Assembly (NCBI GenBank): GCA_028705705.1
Contig: JAQWCZ010000109.1
Span: 1-6,723, forward strand
Source of the DNA: Paludibacter sp.
Lineage (GTDB): Bacteria > Bacteroidota > Bacteroidia > Bacteroidales > Paludibacteraceae
DNA length: 6,723 bases
Direction of reading: 5' to 3'
The notes beneath the pieces were generated by a model that saw only the letters and a list, made by a program, of their open reading frames with translations, did no database searches and had not been told where the DNA came from. The translations under genes and the position numbers were made by a program. Shown one piece after another: positions 1 to 6,376 of this stretch. The first letter of the stretch is position 1, and each line of letters starts with the position of its first letter.

Positions 1-370
1 TTTTAGCAGCAAAAGCTTCAGCCCTTCCGAGCACGATGCAGTTCACAACAATCAACGGGATAAAAAGACCTAAACTTTCATAAAGAGCAGGGACATAGGC
101 CTGCATCACCATTTCTACCAGTGTAACAAAAGCGGCAATAACCACAACAAAGGCGGGTATGCGTACATTATCCGGTATAATATTCTTCAGCATTGAAATA
201 ACGACATTCGAGGACAAAAGCACAAAAGTAGTTGCCAGCCCCATCCCCATCCCATTGATTGCTGACGAAGTTGTCCCCAACGTAGGACACATACCCAACA
301 TAATCACAAAGATTGGATTCTCTTTGATTATGCCGTTTAAAAGCGTTTTTAAATTTGAATTTGCAGCCAT
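1..370 (-). CDS. rnfE: RnfE, membrane subunit of the Rnf complex (partial, 3' end outside window)
   Basis: Integral membrane subunit of the Rnf ferredoxin:NAD+ oxidoreductase (RsxE in E. coli, homologous to NqrD). The first 123 residues are visible, out of about 195-230 usual for the family; the rest lies beyond position 1. The ATG at 368-370 gives MAANSNLKTLLNGIIKENP, followed by the family motif MCPTLGTT (residues 27-34) and NCIVLGRAEAFA (110-121). Cys28 and Cys111 match in context and 83-residue spacing the pair that binds the 2Fe-2S cluster between the RnfA and RnfE type subunits. Hydrophobic stretches near 44-60, 72-90 and 102-115 are membrane helices. It starts 12 nt after the rnfG stop with a strong ribosome binding site, so it is in the rnf operon. 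The family assignment is firm; ion specificity (Na+ or H+) cannot be read here. Confidence 0.96.
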   Translation of the reverse strand, partial: MAANSNLKTLLNGIIKENPIFVIMLGMCPTLGTTSSAINGMGMGLATTFVLLSSNVVISMLKNIIPDNVRIPAFVVVIAAFVTLVEMVMQAYVPALYESLGLFIPLIVVNCIVLGRAEAFAAK

Positions 371-374
371 ATAT

Positions 375-384
375 CCTCCTCCTT
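375..384 (-). promoter_or_regulatory. Strong Shine-Dalgarno site of rnfE
   Basis: The minus strand reads AAGGAGGAGG, ending 4 nt before the rnfE ATG; the upstream AGGAGG copy sits 7 nt from the start. Its first two bases are the last two of the rnfG TAA stop, so ribosomes ending rnfG could re-initiate on rnfE. None of the other starts in the window (rnfG, rnfD, rnfC, rnfB, rseC, serS) has a comparable site, as is usual in Bacteroidota, so this one stands out. Confidence 0.8.
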
Positions 385-1012
385 AATTTGTTTGAGCAAC
401 TTCCTTCTCTACTGAAGTTGCCCCTGTTAATGCATCATAATTTTGTGAATAGGCGCTGTAAGCATAGCGTACCGCTTCCAGAAATGCATTGGACGAAATC
501 GTCGCAGCTGTTATTGCATCAACTTCTCCGCCGTTTTTGGTAACGTTCAGGTTGTTTTTCGACCCGTTTAATCCGCGAATATCCTGATTTCCTTTTTCCG
601 TTTTAAACCAATCCACCATTTTTGTACCCAAACCGGGTGTTTCTTTTTGCTCTAGTACCGAGTAGTTGATGATATTTCCCTTTGCGTCAAAGCCTACCAT
701 CACTTTAATCTCACCACTGAAACCATTTTTGGAATAGGTCTGTACTGCTGCTCCGGCATATTCATCTCCTGTATAAGCTTGATACACATAAAATGGTTCC
801 GGCATCCCTTCAATTGTAATTGTATCCGTTCCTTTTATTTCAACATCCGGAGGTAATACCTCCATGATGGCATTTTCCTGTTTAGCCCTTTTCGAGGCTT
901 CAATCGGTTCTTTGGTGAGGTTGTACACCGAACCCAGTGCTACTGCTGCTACCAACGTAATCGACGTTAGCACAAGCACCATATTTTTGAAAGTTGATTC
1001 TAATTTTGCCAT
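383..1012 (-). CDS. rnfG: RnfG, covalent-FMN periplasmic electron-transfer subunit of Rnf
   Basis: Subunit of the Rnf complex (RsxG/NqrC family, FMN-binding domain), 209 aa, which is normal length. One N-terminal membrane helix (about residues 10-30) anchors an extracytoplasmic domain. Family landmarks include the motif around residues 123-138 (KETPGLGTKMVDWF). The canonical flavinylation site is DAITAAT (165-171), where Thr171 would carry FMN through a phosphodiester bond added by ApbE. The site has Ala where the consensus Dxx(S/T)GAT has Gly. A second, better match, DALTGAT (193-199), lies near the C-terminus. The ATG start at 1010-1012 gives a short basic segment before the helix; there is no Shine-Dalgarno sequence. 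It lies 133 nt after rnfD, across a palindrome-rich spacer, and 12 nt before rnfE. Confidence 0.97.
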   Translation of the reverse strand: MAKLESTFKNMVLVLTSITLVAAVALGSVYNLTKEPIEASKRAKQENAIMEVLPPDVEIKGTDTITIEGMPEPFYVYQAYTGDEYAGAAVQTYSKNGFSGEIKVMVGFDAKGNIINYSVLEQKETPGLGTKMVDWFKTEKGNQDIRGLNGSKNNLNVTKNGGEVDAITAATISSNAFLEAVRYAYSAYSQNYDALTGATSVEKEVAQTN

Positions 1013-1039
1013 TGTTTTATGTCTTCAGTCTACAACAAC

Positions 1040-1059
1040 CCCCTGGTTAAAACCCGGGG
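1040..1059. repeat. GC-rich palindrome in the rnfD-rnfG spacer
   Basis: CCCC (1040-1043) pairs with GGGG (1056-1059), then one mismatch, then GGTT (1045-1048) against AACC (1051-1054), around a very short AA centre. On the operon mRNA this would form a compact hairpin between the rnfD stop and the rnfG start, 28 nt before the rnfG ATG. A U-rich but not pure-U stretch (TTGTTGT) follows it in the minus direction, so it is at best a weak terminator or an mRNA-end stabiliser. Function is inferred only. Confidence 0.6.
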
Positions 1060-1086
1060 CAATTGATATGACGCTAATCGTTTATA

Positions 1087-1142
1087 CTATTCGTTATTCG
1101 CTATTAGGGCGCAATGCTTGCGCCCCTACGTTTTCCGCTATT
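1087..1142. repeat. Degenerate intergenic repeat flanking the hairpin, shared with the rnfB-rnfC spacer
   Basis: Left of the hairpin is CTATTCGTTAT followed by TCGCTATT (1087-1105); right of it is GTTTTCCGCTATT (1130-1142). The same 13 bases recur exactly at 3563-3575, and CTATTCGTTAT matches CTATTCACTAT (3571-3581) at 9 of 11 bases. The hairpin therefore seems to sit within a member of the same short repeat family as the other spacer. Confidence 0.6.
1107..1125. repeat. Perfect 8-bp-stem hairpin in the rnfD-rnfG spacer
   Basis: GGGCGCAA (1107-1114), loop TGC, TTGCGCCC (1118-1125): a perfect GC-rich stem in an otherwise AT-rich spacer. Two more base pairs are possible outside if C1126 bulges. 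Its composition differs sharply from the flanks, which suggests an inserted REP-like palindrome and not drifted spacer sequence. No T-tract follows on the transcribed strand, so it is not a classical terminator. Confidence 0.75.
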
Positions 1143-1145
1143 TTT

Positions 1146-2108
1146 TCACTTTGCTTTTTCCCCGAATCTTTTCGGTTTCACATAAAAATTTATCAGGGGC
1201 GTAAATCCGTTCATGATGAGGATCGCAAATGACACTCCTTCCGGATAGGCTCCCCAGGTACGAATCACAACAGTCAGGATACCGATTCCTACTCCATAAA
1301 TCCACATACCTTTGGGGTTCATGGGAGATGTTACATAATCGGTTGCCATGAAAATAGCGCCCAGCATCAAACCACCGGTAAGCAAATGCACCAAAGGTGA
1401 AATGTATGTGGCCGGATCTACCAAATACAATATTCCTGCAAAAACGGCTACTGTTAATAAGATACTCACCGGAATATGCCAGGTGATGATTTTGCGAATC
1501 AGCATGTAAACCAACCCTATCAGCAAGGCTACGGCTGAAACTTCTCCAAGGGAACCAGGCATATTTCCTAAAAACATATCTTTTGCTGATGGTATAGCCG
1601 CACTTCCTTCATTCAATAAAGAAAGCACCGTTGCACCGGTAGCAGCATCCAGATAGGACATTGAGAAAGGTTCAACAACCGGCCAGGTTGTCATTTGCAC
1701 CGGAAATGAAATAAGCAGGAAAACCCTTCCTACCAGTGCCGGATTAAATGGATTGTTTCCCAAACCACCAAAACTCATTTTTGCTACACCGATGGCAACC
1801 AACGCACCAATCAAAACTATCCATACAGGTAAATTTGAAGGCAGGTTAAAAGCCAGCAGCAAGCCGGTCAGGGCTGCAGAGCCGTCTAAAATTGTTTTCT
1901 CTCCTCTGATTATATACTTCTGAATCAGATATTCAAACAACATACACGCAACGATTGATGTCACGGTGACAATCAATGCTCCCAGTCCGAAGAAATACAA
2001 AGAAGCCAGCAAAGCAGGAATCAGCGCGATAATCACGCCGGTCATATTTTTACTTACCGAGTCACCACTATGAATGTGCGGTGCGGGTGATATGATTAAT
2101 TTTTCCAT
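1146..2108 (-). CDS. rnfD: RnfD, flavinylated ion-translocating membrane subunit of Rnf
   Basis: Polytopic membrane subunit of the Rnf complex (RsxD/NqrB family), 320 aa, usual length. The N-terminus LIISPAPHIHSGDS is typical. Hydrophobic helices cover most of residues 22-62, 79-110, 122-136, 189-230, 237-256 and 270-305. DAATGAT (154-160) is the flavinylation motif, with Thr160 (codon 1629-1631) the expected covalent FMN site. Other family landmarks are FGGLGNNPFNPALVGR (113-128) and MATDYVTSPMNPKG (254-267). In the family this subunit contributes to the electron path across the membrane and to the ion channel. The ATG at 2106-2108 lies 9 nt after the rnfC stop, so the two are tightly co-transcribed. 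The stop TGA is followed by an unusually long 133-nt spacer before rnfG. Confidence 0.98.
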   Translation of the reverse strand: MEKLIISPAPHIHSGDSVSKNMTGVIIALIPALLASLYFFGLGALIVTVTSIVACMLFEYLIQKYIIRGEKTILDGSAALTGLLLAFNLPSNLPVWIVLIGALVAIGVAKMSFGGLGNNPFNPALVGRVFLLISFPVQMTTWPVVEPFSMSYLDAATGATVLSLLNEGSAAIPSAKDMFLGNMPGSLGEVSAVALLIGLVYMLIRKIITWHIPVSILLTVAVFAGILYLVDPATYISPLVHLLTGGLMLGAIFMATDYVTSPMNPKGMWIYGVGIGILTVVIRTWGAYPEGVSFAILIMNGFTPLINFYVKPKRFGEKAK

Positions 2109-2117
2109 ATATTTCTG

Positions 2118-3449
2118 TTATTTAGCGTTCCTGTTACGAATAATACCTCCTACCGTTGCTTTGCCGTAACGGATATAGTCCAGTAATGGACGGTTGGAGG
2201 GGCAAGTATAACTACAACTGCCACACTCGATACAATCCATTACGCGGTCGACTTCCATTTCAGGCCACATATTTCTTTCGCTTTGCGCCATCAGCAGGTA
2301 AGGTTCCAGTCCCATCGGACAAACCGAAACACATTTGGAACAACGAATACAGTTTTGTACTGGTTTCCGGATTGTTTCCTCATCCCGCATGTACAATATG
2401 CCTGCACTACCTTTGGCCATCGGGATATTTAAATTCATCAGCGAACGACCCATCATCGGTCCGCCGCCTATAATTTTACCGGTACCTTCCGGCACACCAC
2501 CGGCCTGCTCAACCACATGAGCTAAGTAAGTTCCGAGACGAACACGATAATTGGAAGGATTGGGTGCATCTTTACCAGTGACAGTCATCACGCGTTCAAA
2601 CATGGGTTTGTTTTTCTGAACAGCTTCGTAAACAGCGAAAGTTGTACCCACGTTAAACACCACCGCGCCGACTTCCACCGGAATCCTGCCACTGGGTACC
2701 TGACGGCGTACCACTGCATCAATCAACTGTTTTTCACCTCCTTGCGGATATTGCACTTTCAGGGGTTCTATGGTAATGCCTTTAAAAGTTGTTGCTAATT
2801 TTTTCAGGTGACTAATTGCATCAGGTTTATTATTTTCAATGCCGATGATTGCTTTCTCAACTTCCAGTGCTTTCATCAGAATAGAAACACCGACCAGAAT
2901 TTCCTCACCATGCTCCAGCATCAGTTGATGGTCACAGGTCAGATAAGGTTCACACTCCACCGCATTGATAATCAATACTTCTGCTTTTTTACCCGGAGGT
3001 AGTGAAAGTTTCACGTGAGCAGGAAAAGTAGCGCCTCCCAGTCCGACAATTCCCGCATCCTTTATCTTCTTAATAATTTCTTCTTTGGAAAGATTACATT
3101 CTCTTTTAATAACATTACTTTTGTCGATGGTTTCGATCCAGTCATCTCCTTCTACATCAATAAATACGGCGGGACGTTTATATCCGGATGCATCAAGCTG
3201 GACATCAATCTTATTTATCTTACCTGATACAGACGCATGTACATTGGCTGAAACAAACCCATTGGCCTGACCAATCATTTGTCCGACCTTCACCATATCT
3301 CCTTTTTTGACAATTGCTTCACTGGGATTTCCTATATAATGTGCCAACGGAATGGCTACCATCTTAGGAATTTCAGCCTGTTGAATTTTTTTGCCGGCCG
3401 AAAATTTGTTTTCTGCCGGATGTACACCTCCAATTCTGAAAGTCTTCAT
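2118..3449 (-). CDS. rnfC: RnfC, NADH-binding Fe-S subunit of Rnf
   Basis: Peripheral cytoplasmic subunit of Rnf where NAD+ is reduced (or NADH oxidised). It is 443 aa, the compact form typical of Bacteroidota and Firmicutes, without the long repeat-rich C-terminal tail of E. coli RsxC. Order of parts: N-terminal barrel-sandwich region (about 1-110, with NGFVSANVHASVSGKI); nucleotide/FMN domain with GIVGLGGATFPAHVKL (133-148) and AVECEPYLTCDH (163-174); SLBB-like region; then two 4Fe-4S motifs, Cys367/370/373/377 (CIRCSKCVSVCP) and Cys406/409/412/416 (CIECGSCSYTCP). The ATG at 3447-3449 opens with the family sequence MKTFRIGGVHPAENK, which fixes the start. It lies 139 nt after rnfB and 9 nt before rnfD. 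No key residue is visibly missing. Confidence 0.98.
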   Translation of the reverse strand: MKTFRIGGVHPAENKFSAGKKIQQAEIPKMVAIPLAHYIGNPSEAIVKKGDMVKVGQMIGQANGFVSANVHASVSGKINKIDVQLDASGYKRPAVFIDVEGDDWIETIDKSNVIKRECNLSKEEIIKKIKDAGIVGLGGATFPAHVKLSLPPGKKAEVLIINAVECEPYLTCDHQLMLEHGEEILVGVSILMKALEVEKAIIGIENNKPDAISHLKKLATTFKGITIEPLKVQYPQGGEKQLIDAVVRRQVPSGRIPVEVGAVVFNVGTTFAVYEAVQKNKPMFERVMTVTGKDAPNPSNYRVRLGTYLAHVVEQAGGVPEGTGKIIGGGPMMGRSLMNLNIPMAKGSAGILYMRDEETIRKPVQNCIRCSKCVSVCPMGLEPYLLMAQSERNMWPEMEVDRVMDCIECGSCSYTCPSNRPLLDYIRYGKATVGGIIRNRNAK

Positions 3450-3547
3450 GCTTTGTTGTTATATTATTTATATATAAAATGTCTACAGCCAAATGAATTG
3501 TAAGCCTCAAGTATTGTTGCCTACGAAAGTACCCCCTCAAACCGGCG

Positions 3548-3591
3548 AACTGTTCACTATCAGTTTTCCGCTATTCACTATTCGTTTTCTA
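3548..3591. repeat. Two imperfect 21-bp tandem units in the rnfB-rnfC spacer
   Basis: Unit 3550-3570 begins CTGTTCACTAT and unit 3571-3591 begins CTATTCACTAT; the two agree at about 16 of 21 positions, and the second runs into the rnfB stop codon (3589-3591). GTTTTCCGCTATT (3563-3575) is repeated exactly in the rnfD-rnfG spacer at 1130-1142. AACTG (3548-3552) and CAGTT (3561-3565) also form a small inverted repeat. The rest of the 139-nt spacer (to 3449) is AT-rich, with no gene or convincing promoter. Confidence 0.65.
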
Positions 3592-4443
3592 ACCTACCGC
3601 CTCCGCTTCTTCTTTTTTCTTCTTCGGTGCCGGGAAGTTGACATCGATAATGGCATCAGTTGGACAAACAATCACACATTCGCGACACAACTTACATTTT
3701 TCATCATCGATGAAAGCAAGACTGTTTGTAATGGTAATGGCGTCGTGTGGACAAACTTTCTGACATTTGGCACAACCAATACAACCTACTTCACAAGCTT
3801 TGCGGGTGATGTGTCCTTTATCTTCGTTGCGACAGCTTACGTACACTCGTCGACCTTTCGGGCCTTTTTTTCTCAATTCAATCAACAATTTCGGACAAGC
3901 TCTCACACAAGCACCGCAAGCCGTACATTTATCTTCATCTACTTCAGGAATTCTGGTTATCGGGTTTACCTTGATGGCATCAAACTCACAAGAGAGTTCG
4001 CAATCTCCAAATCCAAGACAACCCCAGGAGCAATTTGTTTCACCACTATATAGGTTGTGTGCAATAAAACAATGTTTTACTCCATCGTATTCATTGTACC
4101 GAGGACGATGTTCGCAAGTTCCGTTACATCGCACTACAGCAACTTTGGGTACCTGAGTAACTGCAACTTTCCCCAGTAATTCAGCCACATTTTTCATAGT
4201 TTCATTTCCACCAACCGGACAAAATAAATCGCCAAATTCATCTGCTTTCACGCAGGCTTCAGCAAAATTCCGACACCCCGGGAAACCACAACCACCACAA
4301 TTAGCAGCAGGCAAAACCTGCTCCACCTCATCTATTCGTGGATTCTCAAAAACGTGGAATTTTTTTGCAACAACAAACAAAATAACGGCTGCAACAGAAC
4401 CTATTACCCCCAGGGTAATTAAAGAAATCAGTACTAAATTCAT
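3589..4443 (-). CDS. rnfB: RnfB, poly-ferredoxin electron-input subunit of Rnf (long form)
   Basis: Takes electrons from reduced ferredoxin at the cytoplasmic face and feeds them into Rnf. 284 aa against 192 in E. coli RsxB: the longer form found in anaerobes. N-terminal membrane helix (residues 4-26); Fe-S domain with Cys49/52/57 and Cys75 (CGGCGFPGC...CP); a CNGTC segment (Cys106/110) and Cys125; Cys138/142/148/152; then ferredoxin motifs at Cys173/176/179/183 (CTACGACVRACP), Cys221/224/227/231 (CIGCAKCQKVCP) and Cys250/253/256/260 (CKLCRECVIVCP). I count 25 cysteines, enough for about six 4Fe-4S clusters; exact pairing of the middle group is not read from sequence. It ends in a charged tail (KKKKEEAEA). 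ATG at 4441-4443, 29 nt after rseC; first of the structural rnf genes in the operon. Confidence 0.98.
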   Translation of the reverse strand: MNLVLISLITLGVIGSVAAVILFVVAKKFHVFENPRIDEVEQVLPAANCGGCGFPGCRNFAEACVKADEFGDLFCPVGGNETMKNVAELLGKVAVTQVPKVAVVRCNGTCEHRPRYNEYDGVKHCFIAHNLYSGETNCSWGCLGFGDCELSCEFDAIKVNPITRIPEVDEDKCTACGACVRACPKLLIELRKKGPKGRRVYVSCRNEDKGHITRKACEVGCIGCAKCQKVCPHDAITITNSLAFIDDEKCKLCRECVIVCPTDAIIDVNFPAPKKKKEEAEAVG

Positions 4444-4472
4444 GTGTTTCTCTATTGAATTTTATGCATCAT

Positions 4473-4892
4473 TCAAGTTCCATACTTTTTAATATGAAAC
4501 TTTAATTTTGATTTTAATCTGGAATTTAAAAAAGACAATATAATAAAATAAGGAAGTAACGTCCCCAATGCAACACTGCCGGAAATCGCCTCATTATCAG
4601 TATAATTTTTGAGAATAAAAAGGGTAAGAAGGATGAGTAAAAAAGGAATGACAAATGCAAGTAAAACAGCAAACAATCCCATGGAGCTTTGTCCGTATAA
4701 AGTCACTTGTTCTCCAATTTTGTAGTCGAAACCATCAGATTCAACGTCGATGTATTTATCTTTCATGTCGGCAGCAGAACAGGCACCTTTAGCATGACAA
4801 GCACTGCACGCAGATTCTTGAAAAATCTGTACGCGAATGTGTTTCCCATTGATCTGATGAATGACACCAGCATGTTCAATTAATTGGCTCAT
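4473..4892 (-). CDS. rseC: RseC/MucC-family membrane protein, first gene of the rnf operon
   Basis: Small membrane protein of the RseC family (SoxR-reducing-system RseC in E. coli; RnfF carries a related domain elsewhere). 139 aa from the ATG at 4890-4892. A soluble N-terminal part has MSQLIEHAGVIHQINGKHIRV and a cysteine cluster Cys29/32/38 (CSACHAKGAC). Two predicted membrane helices (about 70-95 and 102-123) and a basic tail (RLKSKLKFHIKKYG) follow. An upstream in-frame GTG (4920-4922) would add 10 residues, but it overlaps the promoter -7 box and the family normally starts M-S-x-x-I-E-H, so I reject it. It precedes rnfB by 29 nt and shares its transcript. A role in assembling or supporting Rnf, possibly through its cysteines, is inferred from family and position; biochemical function is not established by the sequence. 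Confidence 0.9.
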   Translation of the reverse strand: MSQLIEHAGVIHQINGKHIRVQIFQESACSACHAKGACSAADMKDKYIDVESDGFDYKIGEQVTLYGQSSMGLFAVLLAFVIPFLLILLTLFILKNYTDNEAISGSVALGTLLPYFIILSFLNSRLKSKLKFHIKKYGT

Positions 4893-4921
4893 TTTGTAAT
4901 CCCGACATTGCAATTCGGACA

Positions 4922-4953
4922 CAAATGTACTATAAATTTTGAATCATAGCAAG
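4922..4953 (-). promoter_or_regulatory. Bacteroidota-type promoter for rseC-rnfBCDGE
   Basis: On the minus strand CTTG (4950-4953) is followed after exactly 20 nt by TACATTTG (4922-4929). The latter is a full match to the -7 consensus TAnnTTTG of the primary sigma factor of Bacteroides and relatives, and CTTG matches three of four bases of the -33 TTTG box at standard spacing. Transcription would begin near 4913-4918, leaving a short leader before the rseC ATG at 4892. It is the only full-consensus promoter I found in the window. Confidence 0.8.
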
Positions 4954-4967
4954 AAAAATCATTATTT

Positions 4968-5101
4968 TTTAACCATATAAGTTATAAAAGTTACATTTAA
5001 GTTTTCATACAATAAAACCAGAAATATCAGTTATTAATTTCCAACATTTATTTCCAAATAAAAAAGACTAATATGTAACTTTTATAACTTATATGGTTAA
5101 A
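4968..5101. repeat. 134-bp inverted-repeat element at the 3' end of serS (copy 1)
   Basis: The arms at 4968-4996 and 5073-5101 are perfect 29-bp reverse complements (outer end TTTAACCATATAAG). After two mismatches, pairing continues inward to about 5005/5064. Each arm is built of three similar 9-11 bp units (CATATAAGT, TATAAAAGT, TACATTTAAG). The loop is AT-rich with no ORF. The serS stop codon (5097-5099) lies inside the right arm. The arm aligns at 24 of 31 positions with that of the element upstream of serS. There is no T-tract after the stem on either strand, so it is not a standard terminator. It may be a MITE-like or REP-like repeat; no target duplication is evident. Confidence 0.93.
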
Positions 5102-6365
5102 TAAATTCAAAGCCCGTATACGGCACCAACGCTGTCGGAATCCTGATTCCATCCGGTGTTTGGTTGTTTTCGAGAAGTGCCGCAACGATTCGGGGCAATG
5201 CAAGCGCACTTCCGTTCAGGGTGTGACAAAGTTGAGTCTTTTTATCATTTCCTTTGAAACGGCATTTGAGGCGATTGGCTTGATAGCTTTCAAAATTGGA
5301 AACAGAACTTACCTCCAGCCAGCGTTCCTGTGCGGCCGACCACACTTCAAAATCGAAAGTCAGAGCAGATGTAAAACTCATGTCACCACCACACAAACGC
5401 AGGATTCTCCAGGGAAGTTCTAATTTCTCCACCAGGGTTTGTACGTAATTCACCATCTCTGTAAGAGACTCATAAGACTTCTCCGGATGTTGAATCTGTA
5501 CGATTTCCACTTTATCAAACTGATGCAGGCGATTCAGTCCTCGCACATCCTTGCCATACGAACCTGCTTCCCTGCGGAAACAAGCTGAATAGGCTGTATT
5601 CTTTATAGGCAAATCGTTTTCATTCAAAATCACATCTCGGTAGATATTGGTCACCGGTACTTCTGCGGTTGGAATTAGATACAAATCATCTATTGTTGCA
5701 TGATACATCTGTCCTTCTTTATCCGGCAACTGACCAGTTCCATATCCGGAAGCAGCATTTACGACATAAGGTGGCTGTACTTCCAGATAACCTGCTTCAC
5801 GCGCCTGATCGAGGAAGAAATTAATCAAGGCGCGTTGCAGTCGTGCTCCCTTTCCTTTGTAAACCGGAAAACCGGCACCGGATATCTTTACGCCTAACTC
5901 AAAGTCAATCAAATCATATTTTTTGGCCAAATCCCAGTGCGGCATAGCGCCTTCAGGCAGTTGTGGTACAACGCCACCCGACCGTTCGATCACGTTATCT
6001 TCGGCATGTTTGCCCGCAGGAACTGAATTGTGTGGCAGGTTGGGTATCTGAACCAACAAGTCATTCAGTTGTTGCTCATAAGAAGCCTGTTTTTCTGTCA
6101 ATTCACGAATGGCTTCTTTTAGCTCGGCCGTTTTTTCTTTGGCTGCATTGGCTTCGTCCGTTTTACCTTGTTTGAACAACAGGCCAATTTCTTTCGACAA
6201 AGCATTTGATTGCGCCAATGCATTATCAGCAGTAGTCTGCGTTTGCTTGCGTTGTTTGTCCAGCTCAACTACCTGAGCAATAATTTCTTCAGCTTTGAAA
6301 TGCTTCTTAGCCAAGCGGGCGATAACTTCATCGGCATTTTCAGTAATGTATTTGAGTGTAAGCAT
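5097..6365 (-). CDS. serS: Seryl-tRNA synthetase
   Basis: Class II aminoacyl-tRNA synthetase that charges tRNA-Ser (and tRNA-Sec where present) with serine in the cytoplasm. 422 aa, normal length. The N-terminal tRNA-binding domain (about 1-110) is a long antiparallel coiled coil rich in K, E, Q and A. Catalytic landmarks: motif 1 region (162-202, KGKGARLQRALINFF), the serine-site TAE (233-235), motif 2 FRREAGSYGKDVRGLNRLHQF (start 263), EVSSVSNFESYQANR (351-365) and motif 3 GSALALPRIVAALLEN (385-400, Arg392). The ATG at 6363-6365 begins MLTLKYITENADEV, the usual start. The stop lies in the arm of inverted-repeat element copy 1, and the start is 11 nt from copy 2. An intrinsic terminator separates it from rpmA upstream, so it probably has its own promoter, though none with consensus boxes was found. 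Confidence 0.99.
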   Translation of the reverse strand: MLTLKYITENADEVIARLAKKHFKAEEIIAQVVELDKQRKQTQTTADNALAQSNALSKEIGLLFKQGKTDEANAAKEKTAELKEAIRELTEKQASYEQQLNDLLVQIPNLPHNSVPAGKHAEDNVIERSGGVVPQLPEGAMPHWDLAKKYDLIDFELGVKISGAGFPVYKGKGARLQRALINFFLDQAREAGYLEVQPPYVVNAASGYGTGQLPDKEGQMYHATIDDLYLIPTAEVPVTNIYRDVILNENDLPIKNTAYSACFRREAGSYGKDVRGLNRLHQFDKVEIVQIQHPEKSYESLTEMVNYVQTLVEKLELPWRILRLCGGDMSFTSALTFDFEVWSAAQERWLEVSSVSNFESYQANRLKCRFKGNDKKTQLCHTLNGSALALPRIVAALLENNQTPDGIRIPTALVPYTGFEFI

Positions 6366-6376
6366 TATTTTGTATT

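Noticed and set aside
250..290. Repeated ATGGGG codons in rnfE as a possible slippage or repeat site
   Set aside because: They encode the ordinary Gly/Met-rich membrane segment NGMGMGL, and the frame continues correctly into conserved sequence.
864..1232. Plus-strand open frame of 122 codons spanning the rnfD-rnfG spacer
   Set aside because: It overlaps the ends of two firm minus-strand genes, has no recognisable domain, and no promoter or start context on the plus strand.
3450..3588. Internal promoter ahead of rnfC (TTCATTTG resembling a -7 box)
   Set aside because: It has one mismatch in the key TA, and no TTTG box at the 19-21 nt spacing upstream.
3493..4053. Plus-strand open frame of 186 codons
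   Set aside because: It is antisense to rnfB and the spacer; the protein is low-complexity Phe/Thr-rich with no family resemblance, while the minus frame is an unmistakable RnfB.
4893..4922. N-terminal extension of RseC from a GTG start
   Set aside because: The GTG overlaps the promoter -7 box, and the extra residues precede the normal family start.
4968..5101. Possible integron attC site (large hairpin; right end contains GTTAAAT, which fits GTTRRRY)
   Set aside because: The left end does not fit RYYYAAC, the stem is perfectly paired without the typical bulged bases, serS is a core gene, and copy 2 lacks the core site.
4968..5101. Intrinsic terminator of serS
   Set aside because: The stem is AT-rich with a 76-nt loop and is not followed by a T-tract on the minus strand (the sequence after it is A-rich).
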